This document shows, one piece after another, positions 1-7,492 of a stretch of 64,000 nucleotides of DNA. The notes under the pieces were generated by a model. It ran no database searches, was not told the DNA's origin, and saw nothing but the letters and a program-made list of their open reading frames with translations. The stretch is from Agrobacterium rosae (GTDB lineage Bacteria; Pseudomonadota; Alphaproteobacteria; Rhizobiales; Rhizobiaceae). The position numbers were made by a program, and so were the translations under genes. The stretch's first letter is position 1. Every line of letters begins with the position of its first letter. The stretch spans positions 62,001-126,000 of the forward strand of contig NZ_NXEJ01000004.1 of NCBI RefSeq assembly GCF_002915175.1, written 5' to 3'.

Positions 1-169
1 AGGTGAAGAGAAACCCCTCTAGCGAATGATCGATACGAGGATCGCCATCATCGGGGATGGCACGCCCCGGAGCGACATCGACACCATCGACCACGCAGGC
101 ACCGATATCGAAAAGGGATGTTTCATCGAGGAAGATGGTGGGGGGTTTTCCGGCTTTCAGCGCTCGCAT
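1..169 (-). CDS. Partial unknown gene (N-terminal 56 residues)
   Basis: An open frame starts at an ATG (169..167, minus strand) preceded by an excellent Shine-Dalgarno, AAGGAG, at 7-nt spacing, and runs off the left edge without a stop. The N-terminus reads MRALKAGKPPTIFLDE and continues acidic, with no signal peptide or membrane segment. I do not recognise the family. The opposite-strand frame over the same DNA has no comparable start signal. The gene is divergent from the L,D-transpeptidase, and the 155-bp spacer holds a CtrA-type site. Confidence 0.6.
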   Translation of the reverse strand, partial: MRALKAGKPPTIFLDETSLFDIGACVVDGVDVAPGRAIPDDGDPRIDHSLEGFLFT

Positions 170-232
170 TTTCGCTCCTTCACTGACCTATTGACGTCGC
201 AATCACGCAAAAGCTATCGCAGCGACGGGAAA

Positions 233-247
233 TTAAGATTGCATTAA
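233..247. promoter_or_regulatory. Perfect CtrA-type site TTAA-N7-TTAA
   Basis: TTAA at 233-236 and TTAA at 244-247 are separated by exactly seven bases, matching the CtrA consensus of alphaproteobacteria; the second half continues as TTAACC. The site lies about 78 bp upstream of the preferred L,D-transpeptidase start and about 64 bp upstream of the divergent truncated gene, so it could act on either. That CtrA binds here is inference. Confidence 0.5.
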
Positions 248-324
248 CCGCGAATTCATCTTTTTCACAATAGGGTCAAGATTAACGTGTGTGTATTGGG
301 AAGAACCCAAGGGATCGCAGAATC

Positions 325-1740
325 GTGAAACTTTTAATTAACGCAATGTTCGGTCTCGCTGTGGCGATGACACCCGTCCTCCTGCCTGCTGAGGCCAGCG
401 CGCAGCAGCGACAGGTGTATCAGGAACAGCCCATGATGGTCACGCCTGACGGGCGAGTCCTCGATTTCATGCCCGAGCGTGGCGACATCGTCATCAGCCG
501 TGACCGAATGGGCCGCACCGTCTATTTCGACCGTTACGGCAATCTCCTCGCAACGGAAATGCCGCAGGGTGCCGCGCCGCGCCGCCAGGCCCAGCAGGAT
601 GCCTATCGCGATCCATATTCGAATCAAAACGAAACCTATTATCCACCGGCACCCAGCCAAAACGGCGCACCCCAGCGCGATTATGGCTATCAGGGCAACG
701 GCAATGGCCAGGATTACCGGCAGTACCGGGGCGATGGCAGCGATATAGACCCATATACTGGCTCCGTCGCAGGACCCGGTGCCGTGGAAAGCGCGCCGCT
801 GGGCCAGCCCATGCCGGGCGAAAGCACCGTCACCGCCGTGCCGCAGCCAGACCATCTGATCGAGCGGAACCAGCCGGTCACAGCCCCGGTCAACCGCTCT
901 CGCCAGGAAATCGTGGCACTGCAGGTGTTTCTCGACCGCGAAGGCATTTCGCCTGGCGTGATCGATGGCAAGATGGGCGACAACGTCAACAAGGCCATCG
1001 CCGCCTGGCAGGACATGACGGGCGACCGTCTGGACCCCAACAACACCGATGACATTCTGGAGCGCCTGCGCAACATCGGCGGTTTGGCCATCGTGGATTA
1101 CACGATCACAGCAGCCGATGCGGCTGGTCCCTATGTCGCTTCCATTCCCGATGACTATGCCGAAAAGGCGCAGCTTCCGGCCATGGCCTTCACCTCGACT
1201 TCAGAGGCGCTGGCCGAGCGTTTTCATATGGATGAAACCTATTTGAAGGAACTGAACCCCGGCATCGATTTCACCGTGCCCGGCACCATCATCAAGGTCG
1301 TCAATCCCGGTGATACCAAGAAGGGTCAGGTTGCACGCATCGTTGCCCATAAGGGTATCAAGCAGGTGTTTGCCTATGATGAAGCGGGCGTCCTGATTGC
1401 GGCTTACCCCGCCACCATCGGTTCTTCGGATACGCCTTCGCCATCCGGCACGCATACGGTCGAACGCATCGCGCTCAATCCTGGCTACACCTATAACCCC
1501 AAGATCAACTTCCAGCAGGGCCAGAACAGCCAGATATTGCAGATCCCGCCCGGCCCCAACGGCCCAGTGGGCACCGTCTGGATTGCTTTGTCGAAGCCAA
1601 CCTATGGCATTCACGGCACACCGGAACCATCCAAGATAGGCAAGACCAACAGCCACGGCTGTATCCGCCTGACCAACTGGGATGCGACGGAACTGGCCAA
1701 GATGGTCCGCCCGGGTGTGGTGGTGGAGTTTGCCGAGTAA
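325..1740 (+). CDS. L,D-transpeptidase (YkuD family) with peptidoglycan-binding domain
   Basis: Predicted periplasmic L,D-transpeptidase forming 3-3 cross-links or anchoring proteins to peptidoglycan. From a GTG at 325 the protein is 471 aa with a signal peptide ending near ASAQ. An earlier in-frame GTG at 289 would add 12 polar residues and spoil the signal sequence; an ATG at 346 is a further option. Residues about 60-180 are rich in Gln, Pro, Tyr and Asn (low complexity). A PG_binding_1 helical repeat follows (VFLDREG...GKMGDNV), then a LysM-like stretch (LAERFHM...IIKVV) and the C-terminal YkuD domain with SHGCIRL, catalytic Cys about residue 446. L,D-transpeptidases are numerous in Rhizobiales that grow from the pole. 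The CtrA-type site upstream suggests cell-cycle control. Confidence 0.9.
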   Translation: MKLLINAMFGLAVAMTPVLLPAEASAQQRQVYQEQPMMVTPDGRVLDFMPERGDIVISRDRMGRTVYFDRYGNLLATEMPQGAAPRRQAQQDAYRDPYSNQNETYYPPAPSQNGAPQRDYGYQGNGNGQDYRQYRGDGSDIDPYTGSVAGPGAVESAPLGQPMPGESTVTAVPQPDHLIERNQPVTAPVNRSRQEIVALQVFLDREGISPGVIDGKMGDNVNKAIAAWQDMTGDRLDPNNTDDILERLRNIGGLAIVDYTITAADAAGPYVASIPDDYAEKAQLPAMAFTSTSEALAERFHMDETYLKELNPGIDFTVPGTIIKVVNPGDTKKGQVARIVAHKGIKQVFAYDEAGVLIAAYPATIGSSDTPSPSGTHTVERIALNPGYTYNPKINFQQGQNSQILQIPPGPNGPVGTVWIALSKPTYGIHGTPEPSKIGKTNSHGCIRLTNWDATELAKMVRPGVVVEFAE

Positions 1741-1767
1741 GAGCAACTCGCTCGACACTCTCTCCAA

Positions 1768-1851
1768 CGTCGTCCTCGGGCTTGTCCCGAGGATCTAACG
1801 AACCCCGACATTGAACGTGGATAGATCCTCGCCACAAGGGCGAGGATGACG
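1768..1851. repeat. Family C palindromic intergenic element, copy 1
   Basis: About 84 bp between the L,D-transpeptidase and the convergent MFS gene. It starts CGTCGTCCTCGGGCTTGTCC and ends with the diverged inverted complement (ctcgccacaagggcgaggatgacg). Each arm is itself a small palindrome, so the RNA would fold as paired hairpins. The same arms occur at 63595-63677. It resembles REP-type or mosaic elements common between rhizobial genes and may act as a two-way terminator for the convergent pair. Confidence 0.8.
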
Positions 1852-1870
1852 CACACATTGTTGGTCTGCC

Positions 1871-3100
1871 TTACCCTAATTTTGGCACTCGTTTTCCGGC
1901 CCGCCGTTCCGTCAGGAAACATGCGAATGCCATGGCAGGCAGCGCAAAGCCGAGCCATGAGGCGGCGGTCCATTGGCCTTGCGAATAGGCCCAGGCACCG
2001 ACCGCTGAACCAACAGCGCCACCCATGAAGAACGTCGCCATAAAGATGCCGTTGAGGCGGCTGCGGAATTCGGCACCCAGTGTGAAGATGGCGCGCTGGC
2101 CCAGCACGAGATTGGTCGTGACCGCAAAATCCAGCACGATTGCTGAGACAACCAGCAGCGCCAGTGCCAGATGCGAACCTTCGGGCGCGATGTGGGTGAT
2201 GAGAAATGATGCCATACCTGCCAGCAGTGCACCCAGCGTTGCGGCCCATGTCCAGCCTCGGTCAGCCAGACGTCCCGCAATCGGCGCGGCGACGGCACCG
2301 GCGGCACCCGCCAGCGCAAACAGCGCGATTTGACCTTGGGACAACTGAAAAACCGGACCGCTGAGATACAGCGGCGTTACCGTCCAGAACAGGCTGAAGG
2401 CGGAAAACATGCCCGCCTGATAGAGAGCGCGTCGTTGCAGAAGAGGGGTGTTCGCGGCCAGCTTTGCCATGGATGCGAGCAGGGCGCGGTACGGCAGCTT
2501 CGCATCCGGCATGCGGCGTGGCAGCAGGCGATAGAGCACCAGCGCCAGCACGGCCATGACGACAGCCGATATCAGAAACACGCCGCGCCACGATACCAGC
2601 TCTGACAACACGCTGGATAGTGGTCGGGCCAGCATGATGCCGACCATCAGGCCGCTCATGATGCTGCCGACAACCCGACCGCGGCTGGCATCCGGTGTCA
2701 TATGCGCGGCAAGGGGCAGAATCATCTGCACCGCTACGGAACTGATGCCGACCAGGAAAACAGCCGTGAGAAATTGCGAGGCGTGCGGTGCCAGTGCTGC
2801 CGCGACCAAAGCCGCGACCGCCATGACGACGGTTGTCACGATCAGCTTTCTGTTTTCGATGAGGTCACCCAGCGGCACGACGAACAGCAGTCCCAAGCCG
2901 TAACCGATCTGCGTCAGCGTCACGATCAACCCGGTTGCACCGGCGGAAAGGCCGAGTTCCGCACCGATGACGCCGGCCAGTGGCTGGGCGTAATAAAGGT
3001 TCGCCACGATCAAGCCGCAGGCGCTGGCCAGCAGAAAAATCATCGCGGAAGAGATCGTCTCTTCCTGTGCAGGTTCAGAACCAAGCACTGTAGATGTCAT
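1871..3100 (-). CDS. MFS transporter, DHA1-type drug/metabolite efflux
   Basis: 409-aa inner-membrane protein with about twelve hydrophobic segments, starting near residue 19 (AMIFLLASACGLIVANLYYA). The loop between helices 2 and 3 carries the MFS motif GDLIENRKLIV. The Pro-rich start NLYYAQPLAG is typical of the YnfM/AraJ-like branch of proton-driven exporters. The start at 3100 has an SD GGAG seven bases upstream. The gene lies 48 bp downstream of a tetR gene on the same strand, with a palindromic operator (3118-3133) in the gap. This is the classic repressor/efflux pump arrangement. The substrate cannot be told from sequence. Confidence 0.88.
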   Translation of the reverse strand: MTSTVLGSEPAQEETISSAMIFLLASACGLIVANLYYAQPLAGVIGAELGLSAGATGLIVTLTQIGYGLGLLFVVPLGDLIENRKLIVTTVVMAVAALVAAALAPHASQFLTAVFLVGISSVAVQMILPLAAHMTPDASRGRVVGSIMSGLMVGIMLARPLSSVLSELVSWRGVFLISAVVMAVLALVLYRLLPRRMPDAKLPYRALLASMAKLAANTPLLQRRALYQAGMFSAFSLFWTVTPLYLSGPVFQLSQGQIALFALAGAAGAVAAPIAGRLADRGWTWAATLGALLAGMASFLITHIAPEGSHLALALLVVSAIVLDFAVTTNLVLGQRAIFTLGAEFRSRLNGIFMATFFMGGAVGSAVGAWAYSQGQWTAASWLGFALPAMAFACFLTERRAGKRVPKLG

Positions 3101-3117
3101 GTCAATTCTCCAAATTA

Positions 3118-3133
3118 GGAAACATTTGTTTCC
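3118..3133. promoter_or_regulatory. TetR operator in front of the MFS gene
   Basis: GGAAACATTTGTTTCC is an inverted repeat with perfect 7-bp arms around TT. A near copy, with the same flanks (A before, AAA after), lies at 3782-3797 at the start of the tetR gene. Two matching palindromes at the two promoters of a tetR/MFS pair make a good operator prediction. Binding is inferred. Confidence 0.75.
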
Positions 3134-3148
3134 AAAATACGCATAAAA

Positions 3149-3769
3149 TCAGTCGAAAACCTTCATGGCCACATCGACCACCGCGTTGAGTTCCGTTTTC
3201 GTAAGGCCGGTCTTGCCGACCACCCGCATGCCGTAAATCAGGCAGAGCACCGTCTTTGCCACAGCGTCTGCATCCATGGTGTTCGATACCGAACCGTCCG
3301 CCTGTCCCTCCCGCACGAGGCGGCCCAGCATGGTTTCGCGCGCCCTGATGGCACCGCGCACGACACGCGCCGTATCCTCATCCAGAGAGGTCAGATCGGC
3401 AGCAGCGCCGACGACGAGACAGCCTTGTCCGCCTGATTGTCCCACGCAGGCATCGGCATAAAAATTCATGGCGGCCCGCAGCTTCTCGCGCCCGGTCTTG
3501 CCTGTTCGAACAGCCGCCTCGAAACGCAGCGTCTGCACCAGCTTGTAGCGCTCGACAGCGGCGATATAGATGTCCTTCTTGTCCCTGAAAGCTTTGTAGA
3601 GACTGCCTTGCGTCAGCTCCATTGCCTGCGTCAGATCACCCACGGATGTGGCGTGATAGCCGCGTTCGGAGAACACACCGATGGCTTTGTCGATGGCCAG
3701 ATCGACATCGAACTCACGCGGACGTCCGCGCTGGCGAATAGGGTAAGATGGTGATGGGGCGTTGGTCAT
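3149..3769 (-). CDS. TetR family transcriptional repressor
   Basis: About 206 aa from the ATG at 3769 (MTNAPSPSYP). The N-terminus is basic (RQRGRPREFD) and followed by a TetR helix-turn-helix: KAIGVFSERGYHATSVGDL then MELTQGSLYKAFRDKKDIY, about residues 25-65. The C-terminal ligand domain resembles the AcrR/NemR type (GGQGCLVVGAAADL). Upstream in-frame ATGs at 3793 and 3844 exist; the operator at 3782-3797 overlaps the longer versions, so I prefer 3769, though no clear SD precedes it. It probably represses itself and the downstream MFS pump, with release by the pump's substrate. Confidence 0.85.
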   Translation of the reverse strand: MTNAPSPSYPIRQRGRPREFDVDLAIDKAIGVFSERGYHATSVGDLTQAMELTQGSLYKAFRDKKDIYIAAVERYKLVQTLRFEAAVRTGKTGREKLRAAMNFYADACVGQSGGQGCLVVGAAADLTSLDEDTARVVRGAIRARETMLGRLVREGQADGSVSNTMDADAVAKTVLCLIYGMRVVGKTGLTKTELNAVVDVAMKVFD

Positions 3770-3781
3770 GATCGCAATATA

Positions 3782-3797
3782 GGAAACGATCATTTCC
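3782..3797. promoter_or_regulatory. TetR autoregulatory operator
   Basis: GGAAACGATCATTTCC matches the 3118-3133 operator at both ends (AGGAAAC...TTTCCAAA including flanks), with seven of eight half-site positions symmetrical. It lies 13 bp upstream of the preferred tetR start, where it would block transcription or initiation. Confidence 0.7.
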
Positions 3798-3859
3798 AAA
3801 TCAAGAAGAATTTTGCGCCCGGTCGCAAAACGTGCCGGGCGCATGAAATTGTTGGGTAA

Positions 3860-4573
3860 TCAGGCCGCTTTTCGACCGAGGAATTTTGCATCGCGGTCAG
3901 AACGAACGACGCGAACTGGCATCAGGCGCAAAACCTCGTAGGCAAAATTGCGCACATTCTCCATCGCCTTTTCGACGTTGCTGACCTTTTGACAGTCCAG
4001 CGCTTCGAGCGTGCCGCCATAATCAAAAATATCGCGGAAGGCGGCGCGTTCGGCAATCGGCGTGTTCAAAACGCGAACGTTCTTCTCCGCCAGCAGCGCC
4101 TTGACGAGCAGCATGGAGCGGGTGCTGATCATGGCGTTGACGCGTGTGAGCACGACGGAATGATCGATCTTCATGCCCATCTTGCGGTTGAGAAGCTCGA
4201 TATGCTCCAGCACTTCGGATGCGCCGCGGGCATCCATGGCAGAGCCCTGAACGGGGATCAACACGTGGTCGGAAATTCCGAGCGCCATCGTCAGCAGGGG
4301 ACTTTTGGTGCCTGGGAGGTCGATGATGAAACAGTCCGTATTGGACCTGTTCTCGCGAATATGCGTTTCCATCGACGCCATGGTGACGTGTGAGATGACC
4401 GAGAGGTTTTTCATCTCACCGGACATTTCGGACCAGCGCGAAATCCACAATTGCGGATCGGCATCCAGAACGGTTACGCGGTGACCCATGCGGGCAAGTT
4501 CGGTGGCGAGCAGTAGAACGGCCGTGGTCTTGCCAGCGCCGCCCTTGGTATTTGCAAATGTAATGACTGGCAT
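3860..4573 (-). CDS. Orphan ParA/VirC1-like P-loop ATPase
   Basis: 237-aa cytosolic ATPase of the ParA/MinD class. The deviant Walker A is KGGAGKTTA at about residues 10-18, with the signature Lys in front; switch I is DADPQ and the Walker B region is CFIIDLPG. Short ParA proteins of this type, including Agrobacterium VirC1, position DNA or protein cargo. No parB-like gene is adjacent, so it is an orphan; a role in placing a cellular structure at the pole or midcell is inference. Two TTAACGAA direct repeats lie 75-95 bp upstream (4648-4668). The C-terminal tail is basic (RSDRDAKFLGRKAA). Confidence 0.85.
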   Translation of the reverse strand: MPVITFANTKGGAGKTTAVLLLATELARMGHRVTVLDADPQLWISRWSEMSGEMKNLSVISHVTMASMETHIRENRSNTDCFIIDLPGTKSPLLTMALGISDHVLIPVQGSAMDARGASEVLEHIELLNRKMGMKIDHSVVLTRVNAMISTRSMLLVKALLAEKNVRVLNTPIAERAAFRDIFDYGGTLEALDCQKVSNVEKAMENVRNFAYEVLRLMPVRVVRSDRDAKFLGRKAA

Positions 4574-4894
4574 AAGGGCCCCCGAATGCAGAGCCTGAAT
4601 TCATCGCTCTTCAACGCACCGCGACATTCATGGTGCGATGCATATTGTTAACGAAGATGGTTAACGAAATGGAAATATCGGAGATGGATTGGTGTATGGC
4701 GTTGCGTTTTTTGCAGGTTGCAACCGGTCGCCACACACTGCCCTCATGCTGAGGCGCCGCGCAGCGCCCTCTAAGCATCCGTCCGGACATTTCGGCCAAA
4801 GCCCGCACCCCTCGTCCTTCGAGGGTAGTGTTGCTCCTACCTCTCCTTCGACAGGCTCAGGATGATGGATGAGGAGTGCTGCCTTCTGAATGCC
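4574..4894. other. Gene-free 321-bp gap with TTAACGAA repeats and a degenerate REP-type palindrome
   Basis: Near the parA-like start, TTAACGAA occurs at 4648-4655 and 4661-4668, 13 bp apart. The part from about 4738 to 4868 is a mosaic of short palindromic pieces (ccctcatgctgagg, cctcgtccttcgaggg, ccttcgacaggctcagga) typical of a rhizobial REP-like family, here single copy and degenerate. No SD-preceded ORF was seen. Confidence 0.5.
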
Positions 4895-5656
4895 TTAGCG
4901 CTGCGACTTCGCCATTTGAGTCAGCGTCTTCGCAAGTTGATTGACGTTCTCCACACGCTCTTCAAACCACAACCGCGCAAGGTCACTCACCGAGGCGAGA
5001 TTAATGCCATCCGGGTCGATCGACGTGATTTTCCATGCGCCTGATTTTCTGCCTGCCATGACCGCCAGCCGTGATGCTTCGCCCTTTATGGCGTTGAGGC
5101 GGGTGACCTCGGCCTCCAGCTCATCTGCACCTGAAAGATCCGTGCGCAGATCAGCGGGCGTGATGTTGCTGGCATTGCGGGCAGGGCCGCCGTTGATTTG
5201 GACACCTTCGATATTCAGGCGGTAAAGCTGCGTATCCGGCAGCGAGAGATAGAGTTTGGCCTTGGGGTAGCGAGCGATATAGCGTGCCTTGGCCAACGGC
5301 ACCTCGTCATCAACCATCAGCACCGCTTTGCCGACCAGCGTCAGCCTCGGCAGGGTCAGCGCATCGCCTTTGTTGAAAGGTGCCAGTACCAGCGAAATGC
5401 GCGGGTCGGCCTTGATGTTGCGGGCATGCAGGGCAAGGCGGGCGGTGAAGAAGAACGGTGTTCCGTCCGACTCCACGGCAATGTTGGTGGCGATGTTGTA
5501 GGGATAGCCGCTGTGCGGATCGAGCGTGGCGAGACCGGCGGTGCGGCAGGTGTGCAGGACATCGCGTGCCACGCGGACGGCTTCGAAGGGGGCGCCAGCG
5601 GAGGGTTCGATGGTTGCGTTGCGCGGGGTGATGACTGCTGGTGTCTGCTCTGCCAT
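4895..5656 (-). CDS. HugZ/pyridoxamine-oxidase-like split-barrel protein
   Basis: 253-aa cytosolic protein. Residues about 25-160 form the FMN-binding split barrel (LATLDPHSGYPYNIATNIAV, then RISLVLAPF), and the C-terminus is the DUF2470-like helical part found in HugZ/HutZ heme-utilisation proteins (ASRLAVMAGR...WKITSIDPDGINL). In that family the protein binds heme or flavin and helps release iron; no heme-uptake genes lie nearby, so this is a family-level call. The SD GAGGAAAG is partly formed by the end of a palindromic repeat (5665-5779) directly in front of the gene, so the element makes up the 5' leader. Confidence 0.8.
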   Translation of the reverse strand: MAEQTPAVITPRNATIEPSAGAPFEAVRVARDVLHTCRTAGLATLDPHSGYPYNIATNIAVESDGTPFFFTARLALHARNIKADPRISLVLAPFNKGDALTLPRLTLVGKAVLMVDDEVPLAKARYIARYPKAKLYLSLPDTQLYRLNIEGVQINGGPARNASNITPADLRTDLSGADELEAEVTRLNAIKGEASRLAVMAGRKSGAWKITSIDPDGINLASVSDLARLWFEERVENVNQLAKTLTQMAKSQR

Positions 5657-5664
5657 TTATCTTT

Positions 5665-5779
5665 CCTCATTCCTGTGCTTGTCACAGGAATCCAGTGCCG
5701 GCGTCTGCGCGGCGCAAGACTCCTCCCAGCCCAAAGACTTGGGCTGACTGGATTCCTGTGACAAGCACAGGAATGAGGG
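5665..5779. repeat. Family A palindromic element, copy 1
   Basis: About 115 bp. Outer arms of some 30 bp begin CCTCATTCCTGTGCTTGTCA and return as the inverted complement ending AGCACAGGAATGAGG. Each arm contains its own palindrome TTCCTGTG-N5-CACAGGAA. Inside are a GC-rich module and a hairpin, AGCCCAAAGACTTGGGCT. Four more copies lie at 8809, 28384, 46127 and 47989. Copies 1 and 3 read in one orientation, the others in the opposite one. Confidence 0.9.
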
Positions 5780-5839
5780 GGAGAGCAAGCGGCAAGATTA
5801 CGTCCGCCCACGAATCTGCGCCAACGTTCGCGCAGACTT

Positions 5840-7492
5840 TTAGGCCTTATTCCGAATCTGTGTCAGCGTCTTCGCAGGCGTAATCGCCTCCGGGTCGAGC
5901 TTCACCTCGATAATCGCAGGCTTACCGCTGGCACGGGCACGTTCATAAGCCGGTCCGAAATCTTCCGTTTTCTCGACGATTTCGCCGTGGCCGCCATAGG
6001 CTTTGGCGAAGGCGACGAAGTCGGGGTTGACGAGATCGGTGCCGCTGACGCGGCCGGGATATTCCCGTTCCTGATGCATGCGGATGGTGCCGTAGGTGCC
6101 GTTATTGACCAGCACGGTGATGATGGGCAGGCCGTAGCGCACGGCGGTGATAAATTCCTGCCCGTGCATCATGAAGCAGCCATCACCGGCAAAGCACACG
6201 ACTTCGCGTTCCGGGAACAGGTGCTTGGCGGCCACCGCAGCAGGCAGGCCGTAACCCATGGAGCCGGAGGTGGGTGCCGATTGCGTGTTGAAACGCTGGA
6301 AACGGTGGAAGCGGTGCAGCCATGTGGCGTAATTGCCCGCGCCGTTTGTGAAGATGGCGTCAACAGGCGTATTGGCTTCGATCCAGTCCATGATCGGCCC
6401 CATCTGCACCGGGCCGGGGCCGGTTTTTGGCGGGGTGGACCATTTCAGATAGGCTTCGTGCATGGCAGCGGTGCGCTCTGCCCAGACGGGGTTTTGCGGC
6501 GCTTCCAGTGTCGAAAGCGCTTCCACAAATTCCGTGGGGGATGCACAGATGGCAAGGTCTGGCCGGTAGACGCGGCCAAGCTCTTCCGCTTGAGGATAGA
6601 CATGCACCAGCGTTTGCGATGGGTAGGGGATGTTGAGCAGGGTGTACCCGGAAGACGGCATTTCCGAGAGGCGACCGCCCAGGAGGATGATCAGATCGGA
6701 TTGCTTGATTTCCTTCGACAGCGCCGGATTGATACCAATGCCGACATCGCCCGCATAGGACGGGCTGAGGTGATCGAACAGCGCCTGGCGGCGGAAGGAG
6801 CAGCCGACGGGCAGCTTGAAGGTCTCAGCGAATGTCTTGAATTTCGCCACGCAGTCTTCCGTCCAGCGCGTGCCACCGACGATGACCATGGGACGCTGGG
6901 CCGCATTCAGAAGCTCTGCGAATTTGGCCATCTGCTTCGGGCCGGGGTGGTTTTCAACTGGTGTGTAGGGCTGGGCTTCCGGTGCGTCCACCAGATCGAC
7001 CAGCATATCCTCGGGCAGGCTCAAAACGACAGGGCCGGGACGACCAGAGGTGGCGACGGCAAAGGCACGGGTGACGAATTCCGGGATGCGGCGGGCATCA
7101 TCGATTTCGCCGACCCATTTGGCAAATTCGGTGAAGGCGCGGCGATATTCGACCTCTTGGAAAGCCTCACGCTCGCGTGCATCGCGCTGGACCTGGCCGA
7201 TGAACAGGATCATCGGAATGGAATCCTGCATGGCGATGTGCAGACCGGCGGAAGCGTTGGTGGCACCGGGGCCGCGGGTGACCATGCAGATGCCGGGCTC
7301 GCCTGTCAGTCGCCCCCAGGTATCGGCCATCATTGCAGCCCCACCTTCCTGACGGCAGATGACGGTTTCGATGCCGCTTTCGTAGAGCGCATCCAGCACG
7401 GCCAGATAGCTTTCGCCCGGCACGCAGGAAACACGCGAAACGCCATTGGCTTTCAGGGCTTCGACAATCAACTGTCCGCCGGTTCTTTTCAT
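5840..7492 (-). CDS. Thiamine pyrophosphate enzyme, acetolactate-synthase-like
   Basis: 550-aa TPP-dependent enzyme with the three-domain plan of the acetohydroxyacid synthase/oxalyl-CoA decarboxylase superfamily. The catalytic Glu lies in CRQEGGAAMMADTWGRLTG (about residues 46-64), with GPGATNA following. The TPP/Mg motif is GDGCFMMHGQEF...NN at about residues 430-460. The start overlaps the stop of the upstream CaiB-type gene by 4 bp (ATGA), so the two are co-translated. The pairing recalls oxalate catabolism (formyl-CoA transferase plus oxalyl-CoA decarboxylase), but this N-terminus reads like acetolactate-synthase-type enzymes rather than Oxc. Substrate unknown; a CoA-ester decarboxylase or carboligase is possible. 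Confidence 0.8.
   Translation of the reverse strand: MKRTGGQLIVEALKANGVSRVSCVPGESYLAVLDALYESGIETVICRQEGGAAMMADTWGRLTGEPGICMVTRGPGATNASAGLHIAMQDSIPMILFIGQVQRDAREREAFQEVEYRRAFTEFAKWVGEIDDARRIPEFVTRAFAVATSGRPGPVVLSLPEDMLVDLVDAPEAQPYTPVENHPGPKQMAKFAELLNAAQRPMVIVGGTRWTEDCVAKFKTFAETFKLPVGCSFRRQALFDHLSPSYAGDVGIGINPALSKEIKQSDLIILLGGRLSEMPSSGYTLLNIPYPSQTLVHVYPQAEELGRVYRPDLAICASPTEFVEALSTLEAPQNPVWAERTAAMHEAYLKWSTPPKTGPGPVQMGPIMDWIEANTPVDAIFTNGAGNYATWLHRFHRFQRFNTQSAPTSGSMGYGLPAAVAAKHLFPEREVVCFAGDGCFMMHGQEFITAVRYGLPIITVLVNNGTYGTIRMHQEREYPGRVSGTDLVNPDFVAFAKAYGGHGEIVEKTEDFGPAYERARASGKPAIIEVKLDPEAITPAKTLTQIRNKA

Noticed and set aside
26-247. 73-codon plus-strand ORF at the left end
   Set aside because: The minus strand here has a far better SD and start (169..167); the plus frame also runs over the CtrA-type site and has no SD.
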